Source: Streptomyces sp. TN58 (GTDB lineage Bacteria; Actinomycetota; Actinomycetes; Streptomycetales; Streptomycetaceae). From it: a DNA stretch of 64,000 bases. A program made the translations under genes and the position numbers. The DNA is taken from contig NZ_CP018870.1 of NCBI RefSeq assembly GCF_001941845.1, positions 5,494,001-5,558,000 of the forward strand. The letters run 5' to 3'. This document shows positions 33,093 to 40,427 of this stretch, piece after piece (positions within the stretch are counted from its first letter, which is position 1; the number at the start of each line of letters is the position of its first letter). The notes beneath the pieces are model-generated. The model worked only from the letters and a program-made list of their open reading frames with translations, searched no databases and was not told the origin of the DNA.

Positions 33093-34148
33093 TCAGCCCC
33101 CATCGGGGCTCTCGCCCGGTGTGGCGCCGTCGCGCCGGAGATCGGCGTCGGTCAGCGACTCCAGTTCGCCGTGGGTGTCCAGCCAGTACAGCAGGACGAC
33201 GGCCGGGGCGACCATCACCAGGGCCACCAGCGTGACGAACGCCAGCCAGGTCAGGCTGGAGGGCGCGCCCGCGGCGTCGGCCACGGTCAGGGAGGTGGGG
33301 ATCAGGTAGGGCCGCTGGGCCATGCCCCAGGCGAGGACCGCCGCCGCGACGACGCCCACCGCCGCGACCCGCACCCAGGTGCCCGGCGGGCGCAGCAGCA
33401 GCCAAGCCGTGGCGAAGGTGGCGGCCAGGGCCAGGAGGACGAACAGCAGTCCCAGGCCGTGGGTGAGGCCGTGCCAGATGTGCGGCGCGTCCGAGCGCGT
33501 GACGAACAGCGCGACCACGGCCAGTACGGCGACCGCGGCCAGCGCGGCCAGCGCCCGCCCCCGGAAGTGGTCGACGAGGTCGGGCGCGTCGAAGCGGCGG
33601 GCGTCACCGGAGAGGAACACCGCCCCGAGGAAGGCCGTCGTCGCGATGGCCAGCAGCCCGAACACCAGGGAGGTCGGGTTGGACCAGGCCTCCGCCGAGG
33701 CCTCCGTACCGAGTGCGACCCGCCCCGAGGCGACCCCGCCGACGGCCGCCCCGAGGAAGAAGGGCGTCACGAGCGAGGACAGGGCGAACAGGGTTCCGAA
33801 GAGGCGCCGCCCCGCGACGCGGCGGGAGGCCTTGCGGAAGGCGAAGCCGGCGCCGCGCAGGACCATGCCCACGGCGGCCAGGGCCAGCGGCACCCACATC
33901 GCGGAGAACACCGTCTGGAAGAAGACCGGGAATCCCGTCCACATGATGACGAAGATGAAGATCAGCCAGACGTTGTTGACCTCCCACACCGGCGCCATGG
34001 CGTGGTCGATGAGCCACCGGGGCCGCCTGCCCCGCTCCGCCCCTCCCGCGGTCAGGTCCCAGAAGCCGGCCCCGTAGTCGGTGCCGCCCGCGCAGGTGTA
34101 CGCGGTCACCGCGAGCAGCAGCACGAAGGCGATGACGTCGGCGGTCAC
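33093..34148 (-). CDS. cydB: Cytochrome bd oxidase subunit II
   Basis: The 351-residue second subunit of the quinol oxidase. The N-terminus shows the family signature VTAYTCAGGTDYGAGFWDL (about 12-30), then IDHAMAPVWEVNNVWLIFIF, and eight or nine helices follow. The GTG start overlaps the cydA stop by four bases (GTGA), giving strict coupling. The C-terminus is hydrophilic (ESLTDADLRRDGATP). Cytochrome bd reduces O2 at high affinity without proton pumping and resists NO and sulfide. The assembly ABC transporter genes cydDC are not adjacent, so assembly must rely on copies elsewhere. Confidence 0.93.
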   Translation of the reverse strand: MTADVIAFVLLLAVTAYTCAGGTDYGAGFWDLTAGGAERGRRPRWLIDHAMAPVWEVNNVWLIFIFVIMWTGFPVFFQTVFSAMWVPLALAAVGMVLRGAGFAFRKASRRVAGRRLFGTLFALSSLVTPFFLGAAVGGVASGRVALGTEASAEAWSNPTSLVFGLLAIATTAFLGAVFLSGDARRFDAPDLVDHFRGRALAALAAVAVLAVVALFVTRSDAPHIWHGLTHGLGLLFVLLALAATFATAWLLLRPPGTWVRVAAVGVVAAAVLAWGMAQRPYLIPTSLTVADAAGAPSSLTWLAFVTLVALVMVAPAVVLLYWLDTHGELESLTDADLRRDGATPGESPDGG

Positions 34149-35596
34149 GGGCGGCCGTCCCCGGACGAGGACGGGACGGACGGGCGCGGTCCGTACGGTG
34201 TGTCCGCCTCGGGTTCCGCGTCCCGGCCCTGCCCTCCCTGCCGCGCGTCGGCGAGCCGCCACCGGGTCCGCATCTTCAACAGGACCGCGAGGAACGCGCC
34301 GAAGACGAACACGTACACCACGACCACCAGCCCGAGCATGATCCACAAGGTGGTCGAGCGGGTCGCGGTGACCGCCTCCGCGACCCGCATGTTCTGGTAG
34401 ACGATCCACGGCTGGCGCCCCACCTCGGTGGCGATCCAGCCGCACTCCACCGCCACGACCGACCCGACGCCCGCGCAGGCCGCGCCGCGCCAGAACCACT
34501 TGGAGGCCGGCAGCCTGCGGTGCCGCCACCACACGAGCGCGTACCAGAGGGCGAGCAGCACCAGCACCGACCCGATCAGGGCCATGAGGTCGAAGGCCCA
34601 GTGGGCGATGGTCGCCTGGGTGGCGTTCGGCCGGTCGCTCGCCGGGACGGAGGACAGCCCGATCACCTTGGTGTCCGTGCTGAACCCGGCCAGCAGGGAG
34701 TCGAGCTGGGGGATCTTGATGCCGCCCGAGACCGATCCGTCGGGGTGCAGGCGGCCGAACATGTACTCCGGTACGTGCGTGCCGGTGTCCCAGACGATCT
34801 CCAGAGCGGCGAACTTCACCGGCTGCTCCTGGAACACCTTCCGTGCGATGGAGTCGCCCAGGAAGAACTGGATCGGGGTGGCGACGGCGGCGACGGTGAA
34901 GGGGACGGTGAAGCCGAGCCGGTGGTAGTGGTCCCGGCGGCCCCGCAGCCAGCCGACGGCGTAGACGCCGGCCACGACGTATCCCGCGGTCAGGACCATC
35001 GCCACGACGAAGTGCCAGTACTGCGGCCCGAACATCGGGGTGAAGACGGCCTTCCAGATGTTCACGTCGACCGGATTGCCCGCGGAGTCGAGGGAGAAGC
35101 CCCGCGGGGTGTTCATCCACGAGTTGGCGGCCAGGATGCCGAACGCCCCCATCAGGGCGGCGGCCGGCAGCGGAAGCCCGAGCAGGAAGTGCGTACGGGG
35201 CTTCAGCCGGCGCCATCCGTACAGGTAGACGGCGATGAGCACCGCTTCGAGGAAGAAGGCCCACGCCTCGACACCGAAGCCGATCCCGAACACGTCGCCC
35301 CACCTGCCCATGAGCCCCGGCCACAGCAGCCCGAACTCGAAGGACAGCACGGTGCCGGTGACGACCCCGACGGCGAACTGCACCGCCATGACGGCCGACC
35401 AGCGCCGGGCCAGCAGCAGGGCCGTGGGGTCGTTGCGGCGGATCCCCCGGTGGTGCATCAGCAGGGTGATGAACGGCAGGGCCACGCCCATCGGCACCAG
35501 GATGATGTGCGAGGCGAGCGTGAAGGCCATGAGCTGTCGGGCCGGGAGCAGCTGGGGCGGGGCTTCGGCCGCCAGCAGGAGAACGGTGGTGTGCAT
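34145..35596 (-). CDS. cydA: Cytochrome bd oxidase subunit I
   Basis: The 483-residue haem-bearing subunit. It has TLASHIILVPMGVALPFI with the b595 His, WRRLKPRTHFLLGLP, and ANSWMNTPRGFSLDSAGNP with flanking ligands. A short Q-loop follows, and GWIATEVGRQPWIVYQNMRV matches the conserved GRQPW motif. The compact Q-loop is the short type common in actinobacteria. The tail is hydrophilic. The start ATG 35596 has AAGG six bases upstream. The striking point is upstream: an IS5-family element sits with its end only 15-18 bp before the start codon, so the native promoter has been pushed about 900 bp away. Whether the operon is still expressed cannot be read from sequence. Confidence 0.93.
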   Translation of the reverse strand: MHTTVLLLAAEAPPQLLPARQLMAFTLASHIILVPMGVALPFITLLMHHRGIRRNDPTALLLARRWSAVMAVQFAVGVVTGTVLSFEFGLLWPGLMGRWGDVFGIGFGVEAWAFFLEAVLIAVYLYGWRRLKPRTHFLLGLPLPAAALMGAFGILAANSWMNTPRGFSLDSAGNPVDVNIWKAVFTPMFGPQYWHFVVAMVLTAGYVVAGVYAVGWLRGRRDHYHRLGFTVPFTVAAVATPIQFFLGDSIARKVFQEQPVKFAALEIVWDTGTHVPEYMFGRLHPDGSVSGGIKIPQLDSLLAGFSTDTKVIGLSSVPASDRPNATQATIAHWAFDLMALIGSVLVLLALWYALVWWRHRRLPASKWFWRGAACAGVGSVVAVECGWIATEVGRQPWIVYQNMRVAEAVTATRSTTLWIMLGLVVVVYVFVFGAFLAVLLKMRTRWRLADARQGGQGRDAEPEADTPYGPRPSVPSSSGDGRP

Positions 35597-35610
35597 GCGT
35601 GCCTTCGCTG

Positions 35611-35614
35611 CTAG
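35611..35614. repeat. Target site duplication CTAG, left copy
   Basis: CTAG flanks the insertion sequence on the left, and an identical CTAG at 36507-36510 flanks it on the right. Four-base duplications with this sequence are common for IS5-family elements. This indicates simple insertion rather than rearrangement. Confidence 0.7.
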
Positions 35615-36506
35615 GGCCTGTCGTCAAAGTGATCTTGCATTGTGGATCATGGTTGGGTGATACGTCGCCATGAACTGTCGGACGCTGAGTGGGAACTCGT
35701 GCAGCCGTTGCTGCCTCGGCCCGTGTTGGGGCGGCCGCGGCTGGACGACCGGACGATCCTGAACGGGATCGTGTGGAAGTTCCGGACCGGGGTCGCCTGG
35801 CGGGACGTGCCCGACCGGTACGGGTCGTGGGCCAGCCTCCACACCCGTTTCCGCAGGTGGGCGGCGGACGGAACCTTCGAGCGGATGCTCCAGGCCGCGC
35901 AGGCGCAAGCGGACGCGGCAGGCGACATCGAGTGGCTGGTGTCGGTGGACTCCACCGTTGTCCGTGCCCACCAGCACGCGGCCGGAGCCCGAAAAGGGGG
36001 CTCCGCAGCCCGGCCCTCGGCCGGTCCCGCGGCGGACTGACCAGCAAGATTCACCTGGCCTGCGATGGGGCGGGCCGCCCCCTCGCGTTCGTCCTGACCG
36101 GCGGGAACACCAACGACTGCACCCAGTTCACCGCCGTGATGGACGCGATACGGGTGCCCCGGATCGGGCCGGGTCGACCGCGCATCAGGCCCGACCACGT
36201 CATCGGCGACAAGGGCTACAGCTCGAAGGCCATCCGTACTTGGCTGCGGCGGCGCGGCGTCACGCACACGATCCCTGAACGGTCCGACCAGGTCCGCAAC
36301 CGCACCCGGCGAGGCGGCCGGGGAGGCAGGCCGCCGGCCTTCGACAAACAGGTCTACAAGCGCCGCAACGTGGTGGAACGGTGCTTCAACCGGCTCAAGC
36401 AGTGGCGCGGCATCGCGACCAGGTACGACAAGACCGCCCAGTCCTACCAAGCAGCCGTCACCCTCGCGTCGCTCCTGATGTGGGCGTGACACTTTGACGA
36501 CAACTC
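35615..36506 (+). mobile_element. IS5-family insertion sequence, 892 bp, upstream of cydA
   Basis: Terminal inverted repeats are 17 bp: left 35615-35631 and right 36490-36506, matching in 14 of 17 positions, with TGTCGTCAAAGTG identical. A single transposase is encoded in two overlapping frames. Length, two-frame organisation and CTAG target match the IS427 group of IS5. Both tips carry an outward-facing TTGACG, resembling a -35 box, which in other elements can build hybrid promoters. No convincing -10 lies at the right distance on the cydA side. The intact ends and frames suggest recent movement. Confidence 0.9.
35642..36489 (+). CDS. IS5-family DDE transposase made by -1 frameshift
   Basis: The first frame (35642-36040, 132 aa) covers the N-terminal domain: IRRHELSDAEWELVQPLLP, FRTGVAWRDVPDRYGSW, and the first catalytic Asp in VSVDSTVVRAHQHA. 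The second frame carries GGLTSKIHLACDG, the second Asp in IGDKGYSSKAIR, and the catalytic Glu in RRNVVERCFNRLKQWRG with Y and K. A -1 slip at the run GAAAAGGGGG (35991-36000) joins the frames after Arg-Lys, yielding a roughly 280-residue transposase. The slip site A-AAA-GGG is of the kind used by IS3/IS5 elements. All catalytic residues are intact. An assembly error is unlikely because two-frame organisation is normal for this group. Confidence 0.88.
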
Positions 36507-36509
36507 CTA

Positions 36510-36668
36510 GGGGTGTCCGGCGGATCAGGGGCGGTCAGCCCGGGTTGTCCGGTGCCGTGGATCGGAAGGCGGAGGAGGGAGTCGACGCGGGGCGCCGGCG
36601 ACCGACGACAACGCGGCAAGGCGCGGTGCCGGGCAGCCCGGGCCCGGCCCTGATCCGCCGGACACCCC
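36510..36668. repeat. 159-bp element with 21-bp perfect terminal inverted repeats
   Basis: Arm 36510-36530 is the exact reverse complement of 36648-36668. The similarity continues imperfectly inward for about 25 more bases on each side (GCCCGGG and GTGCCG blocks recur inverted). There is no coding frame inside. It abuts the right end of the insertion sequence and lies in the 3' flank of the SDR gene. It resembles a MITE or solo pair of transposon ends, but a long-range RNA stem or terminator for the SDR transcript is possible. No target duplication longer than two bases was found. Confidence 0.6.
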
Positions 36669-36692
36669 CTGGTGCTGTGGCCGGGCGCCGGG

Positions 36693-37532
36693 TCAGCCGC
36701 CGGAGGCGAAGCCGGGGAAGAGGGTCATGCCGCCGTCGACGTAGAGGGTGGTGCCCACCACGTAGTCCAGGAGGTCGGAGGCGAGGACGACGACCGCGTC
36801 GGCGATGTCCTCGGGATCGCCGATCCGGTCGTACGGGATCAGCTTCAGCAGGTCCTCACGGGCCTGCTCGGTCTCCCACGCACTGCGGTTGATCGGTGTC
36901 CTGATGGCCCCGGGGGCGACCGCGTTCACCCGGATCTTCCGCGGTGCGAGCTCCTGGGCGAGGGTCTCCATCATCATGTGCACGCCGCCCTTGGAGGACG
37001 CGTAGTTGACGTGCCCCGCCCACGGGATCAGCTGGTGCACCGAGCTCATGCAGATGATCTTCCCGGCCGCCCGGGACACCTCGGGCACGACCCCGCGCCG
37101 CAGGAACTCCTTCGTGGCCTCGCGCGCGCACAGGAACTGCCCGGTCAGGTTGACGTCCAGGACCTTCTGCCACTGGGCGAGGGTCATCTCGGTGAACGCG
37201 GAGTCCCGTTGCAGGCCGGCATTGGCGACCAGGATGTCGATCGTCCCGAACTCCTCGACCATCCGGTCCACCATGGCGACGACCTGGTCCTCCCGGGACA
37301 CGTCCGCCTCGTACGCCGCCGCGCGCACCCCGAAGGAGGTGATCTCCCGGACCACCTCCTCGGCGGACTCCCGGTCGGCCACGTAGTTCACGACCACGTC
37401 GGCGCCGGCCCTGCCGAGCCCGATGGCGGTCGCCTTCCCGATGCCCGAGTTGGCGCCGGTGACCAGTGCCTTCTGGCCCTTCAGCAGGTGAGCCGCAATC
37501 ACACCCTGCGGTGCGCCCACGGTGGAATCCAC
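36693..37532 (-). CDS. Short-chain dehydrogenase, glucose 1-dehydrogenase-like
   Basis: A 279-residue NAD(P)-dependent SDR. The cofactor motif TGANSGIG lies near residue 24 and the acidic pattern NYVADRESAEEV suggests NADP or dual preference. The NNAG equivalent is VANAGLQ, and the catalytic Ser-Tyr-Lys are in CMSSVHQ and NYASSKGG. The C-terminal VNAVAPGAIRTPI is typical. Best match by motif is the glucose 1-dehydrogenase/YhdF-like group. GTG 37532 is chosen because GAGGAGG lies nine bases upstream; longer in-frame starts lack one. Neighbours on the same strand (GMC oxidoreductase, hydrolase, gluconokinase-mutarotase) support sugar oxidation. Substrate specificity is not determined by sequence. 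Confidence 0.85.
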   Translation of the reverse strand: MDSTVGAPQGVIAAHLLKGQKALVTGANSGIGKATAIGLGRAGADVVVNYVADRESAEEVVREITSFGVRAAAYEADVSREDQVVAMVDRMVEEFGTIDILVANAGLQRDSAFTEMTLAQWQKVLDVNLTGQFLCAREATKEFLRRGVVPEVSRAAGKIICMSSVHQLIPWAGHVNYASSKGGVHMMMETLAQELAPRKIRVNAVAPGAIRTPINRSAWETEQAREDLLKLIPYDRIGDPEDIADAVVVLASDLLDYVVGTTLYVDGGMTLFPGFASGG

Positions 37533-37708
37533 GTTGTGCTGCCTCCTCGACGAGCGGGCCCCTGCGCGCCCCGGCCGAGGCCGGCCGGGCCGACCGCCCA
37601 CGTAATCACCGGCCGGTACGGGGGGACCGCCGGGCGGGTCCCGGTTGGGCCGTTCGGCGCAGGATCTTCCTCCGGTCGGCGCAGGTCGCCGACGCTGCCC
37701 GGCACGCG

Positions 37709-39343
37709 TCAGCCCAGCCGGGACACGAGGTGGTCACCGACCCGCAGGGCGTTGGCGATGGCGGTCAGGGACGGGTTGACCGCGCCGATGCTCGGGAAGA
37801 AGCTCGTGTCGACGACGTAGAGGTTGTCGAGGTCGTGGGCCTTGCAGTTGACGTCCAGCGCCGAGGCGGCCGGGTCGGTGCCGAAGCGGACGGTCCCCGC
37901 CTGGTGTGCGGTCGCCCCGATCGGCATGCCCTTGTGCAGATAGATGCTGTGCGGCAGCAGGTGGTGCTCGTGCATGCCGAGGTGCCCGAGCATGCCCTGG
38001 AGCTTGTGCCGCAGCCGCCTCAGGCCCTCGATGTTGTTCTTCTCGTCGAGCGTGAGGCGGATGGCGCCGCCGGCTTCCAGGGTGACCCGGCTTTCGGGCA
38101 GCGGAAGGTCCTCTCCGCACAGCCAGAAGTCGACGGCGTGGTGCGCCAGTACCTCGAAGGGCATGTCCGGGGTGACCGTTCCGGCCCAGCGCGGCGCCTC
38201 GCCGTGGATCTGCTCGGCGTCCGACTTGCCGAGCATCTGGACCCCGCCCAGCGGGAAGTCCCAGTCGTCCGAGCCCAGATACCAGTCGTGCAGGGCGAGG
38301 GTCTTCTGGAACCGCGTGGGGTTGGGCTCCTTGGACACCGCCATCAGCGCAAGGTTGTTGTGCCGCATGTAGTGCCGGCCCACCACGTCCGAACTGTTGG
38401 CCAGCCCCCGGGGATGGCGGTCGTTCGCCGAGGCCAGCAGCAGGGCGGCGGAGTTGACCGCCCCGCAGGAGACGACCACGACGTCCGCGGAGAAGCGGGT
38501 CTCGGACCCGTCGGCGAGCCTGACGACCGCCGCGGTGACGGTGCGCCCCGCCGCGTCGGTCTCCAGCCGGACCACATGGGCGTGGGTGACCATCTCGACG
38601 TTGGGGTGCTCCAGGGCCGGCTCCACGCACACCACCTGGGCGTCGGACTTGCCGCGCACCAGGCAGGGGAAGCCGTCCACCCGGTCGCAGCGGATGCACA
38701 CGCTGGAGGGGGCGGCCCGCCCGTCCGCGTCCTGGACGAGGTCGACCCCGATGGGGAGGTGGAAGGGGTGCAGCCCCCTCTTCTCCAGGTCGTCGCTCAA
38801 CTGCTGGATGCGCGGCTCGTGTTCGACGGGCGGGTAGGCGTACTGGGCGCTCGCCGGCCCCTCGCCCGGGTCCTCCCCGTGCCGCCCGTGCACGCGGTAG
38901 AGGTGTTCGGCCTGGGTGTAGTACGGCTCCAGCTCCTCGTACCGCAGCGGCCAGGCGGGGGAGACGCCGCCGTGGTGGCGGATCTCGCCGAAGTCCTCGG
39001 GCCGCAGCCGGAACAGCGCGGCCCCGTAGAACTTGGTGTTGCCGCCGACGTAGTAGTTGACCTCGGGCGGGAACTCGTTGCCGTGCCTGTCGAGCCAGAA
39101 CTCGGGCGCCCGGTACTTGCCCTTGACGAAGACGGCGGTGGACTCCCAGTTGTCGCGCTCCCGCGGCAGGTAGCCGCCGCGTTCGAGGAGGAGCACCCGC
39201 TTGCCGGAGGGGGCCAGCCGGTGGGCGAGGGTACCGCCCCCGGCGCCGGTGCCGATGATGATGACGTCGTAGTGGGGAGTGCCGCCCACGTCGACCACCG
39301 TCCTTGGGCTCGCGGTCCGGCCCGGCGGGCCGGCACCTGTCAC
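37709..39343 (-). CDS. GMC-family FAD oxidoreductase
   Basis: A 544-residue flavoprotein resembling gluconate/sugar dehydrogenase large subunits and choline-type GMC enzymes. The N-terminal Rossmann fold has VIIIGTGAGGGTLAHRLAPS and LLLERGG. YVGGNTKFYGAALFRLR is the substrate-side GMC signature. The C-terminal block VVDTSFFPSIGAVNPSLTA carries the catalytic pocket; the usual His is not obvious at that position. There is no signal peptide or Tat motif, so it should be cytosolic. The start is uncertain: GTG 39343 is kept, but GTG 39298 or 39289 just before the Rossmann strand are plausible. Electrons might reach quinone and cytochrome bd nearby, which is inference. Confidence 0.82.
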   Translation of the reverse strand: MTGAGPPGRTASPRTVVDVGGTPHYDVIIIGTGAGGGTLAHRLAPSGKRVLLLERGGYLPRERDNWESTAVFVKGKYRAPEFWLDRHGNEFPPEVNYYVGGNTKFYGAALFRLRPEDFGEIRHHGGVSPAWPLRYEELEPYYTQAEHLYRVHGRHGEDPGEGPASAQYAYPPVEHEPRIQQLSDDLEKRGLHPFHLPIGVDLVQDADGRAAPSSVCIRCDRVDGFPCLVRGKSDAQVVCVEPALEHPNVEMVTHAHVVRLETDAAGRTVTAAVVRLADGSETRFSADVVVVSCGAVNSAALLLASANDRHPRGLANSSDVVGRHYMRHNNLALMAVSKEPNPTRFQKTLALHDWYLGSDDWDFPLGGVQMLGKSDAEQIHGEAPRWAGTVTPDMPFEVLAHHAVDFWLCGEDLPLPESRVTLEAGGAIRLTLDEKNNIEGLRRLRHKLQGMLGHLGMHEHHLLPHSIYLHKGMPIGATAHQAGTVRFGTDPAASALDVNCKAHDLDNLYVVDTSFFPSIGAVNPSLTAIANALRVGDHLVSRLG

Positions 39344-39449
39344 TCCGCGCAGCGGAGGCCAACCATTCCCACCCCTTCGAAGCTAGCCGCCCTTCCACCG
39401 GACGGCGACCGGGCCGGGGACGGGCCGGGGACGGACGGCCGGGGCGCCG

Positions 39450-40427
39450 TCACAGCACCGCGAGCGGGTTGACGGGGCAGCCGGTGGCGCCCGGCAGGCG
39501 CAGCGGGGCGACCACGCACAGAAAGCTCCACCGGCCGGCCTGTGCGCAGGCCTCCGCCAACTCCTCGAACTGCAGGTAGTCCATGAGGTGCACGCCCATC
39601 GCCTGCACCGCCAGGACGTGTACGGGGAAGGCGACGCCCGCCACGGCGCTGGGCGCGGTGTCGTTGTTGCCGTCGCCGCCCAGCACGGCCACCTCCCGCT
39701 CGGCCAGGAACGGCATGGCCCTCGGGTGCAGTCCCGCCCGGGCCCGGGCCGCCTCCCACGCCCCGAGCTGTCCGCGGCGGCGCCGGTGCCCCACCCGTAC
39801 GAGCAGCAGGTCCCCGGGGCCGACCCGGACGCCTTGGGCGGTCTCGGCGGCCGTCAGGTCCTGCGCCGTCACGTGGTCCCCCGGCTCCAGCCAGGGCACG
39901 CCCCGCAGCCGCGGGACGTCCAGCAGCACACCCCGCCCGACGACACCCTCCCGGACCAGGTCCAGCGAGAGCGAACGGACAGCCGCGGCCGCCGCGTCGC
40001 CGGCCGGGACGCCGCCGTAGAGCTCGCCGTCGTACAGCACGTGGCCGAGGGCGTCGAGGTGGCTGTCGGCGTCCCCGTGGACGTTCATCGCGAACCGGTC
40101 GACCGCGAAGTGCACTCCGCCGGCCCGGGCCTCCCCAGGGGCGGGACCGGTCATGCGGTGCCTCGCGGGCTCCGGGTTGTCCGGGCCCGGCCGGGTCTCG
40201 ATCGGCGCGGCCAGGGACACCGTTCGTCCGAGCCGGACCTCGGCCGCGGCCGCCGCGACGCGGGCGGGCGTCAGATGCCGCAGTGCCCCCCGCCGGCCGC
40301 CGTGCGTGTCCCCGCCCGCGCCGTCGTGCGCGGCGGGCCGGGCCGTCCGGCGCAGCCGCTCGTACAGCGTCCGGAAGTCAGCCGCGCTCATGGGCGGCGC
40401 GGCGGCCGGTCCGGGGCGCCCGGTCAT
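39450..40427 (-). CDS. Cyclase-family metal hydrolase
   Basis: A 325-residue member of the PF04199 cyclase family (kynurenine formamidase/actinorhodin-type fold; these bind zinc or manganese through a His/Asp site). The metal motif is DADSHLDALGHV with the HxDxxxH pattern, and a distal His is in the VHLMDYLQFEELA region. VGPGDLLLVRVG and AVLGGDGNNDTAPS are family blocks. The start ATGA overlaps the stop of the downstream-located fusion gene at 40424-40427, so translation is coupled. A lactone or amide hydrolase role would fit a sugar-acid pathway, for example opening gluconolactone. That is inference; the reaction cannot be deduced. Confidence 0.78.
   Translation of the reverse strand: MTGRPGPAAAPPMSAADFRTLYERLRRTARPAAHDGAGGDTHGGRRGALRHLTPARVAAAAAEVRLGRTVSLAAPIETRPGPDNPEPARHRMTGPAPGEARAGGVHFAVDRFAMNVHGDADSHLDALGHVLYDGELYGGVPAGDAAAAAVRSLSLDLVREGVVGRGVLLDVPRLRGVPWLEPGDHVTAQDLTAAETAQGVRVGPGDLLLVRVGHRRRRGQLGAWEAARARAGLHPRAMPFLAEREVAVLGGDGNNDTAPSAVAGVAFPVHVLAVQAMGVHLMDYLQFEELAEACAQAGRWSFLCVVAPLRLPGATGCPVNPLAVL

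Noticed and set aside
35597..35631. Hybrid promoter from the IS end towards cydA
   Set aside because: An outward TTGACG exists, but there is no -10-like hexamer at 16-18 bases; left as an open possibility in the finding only.
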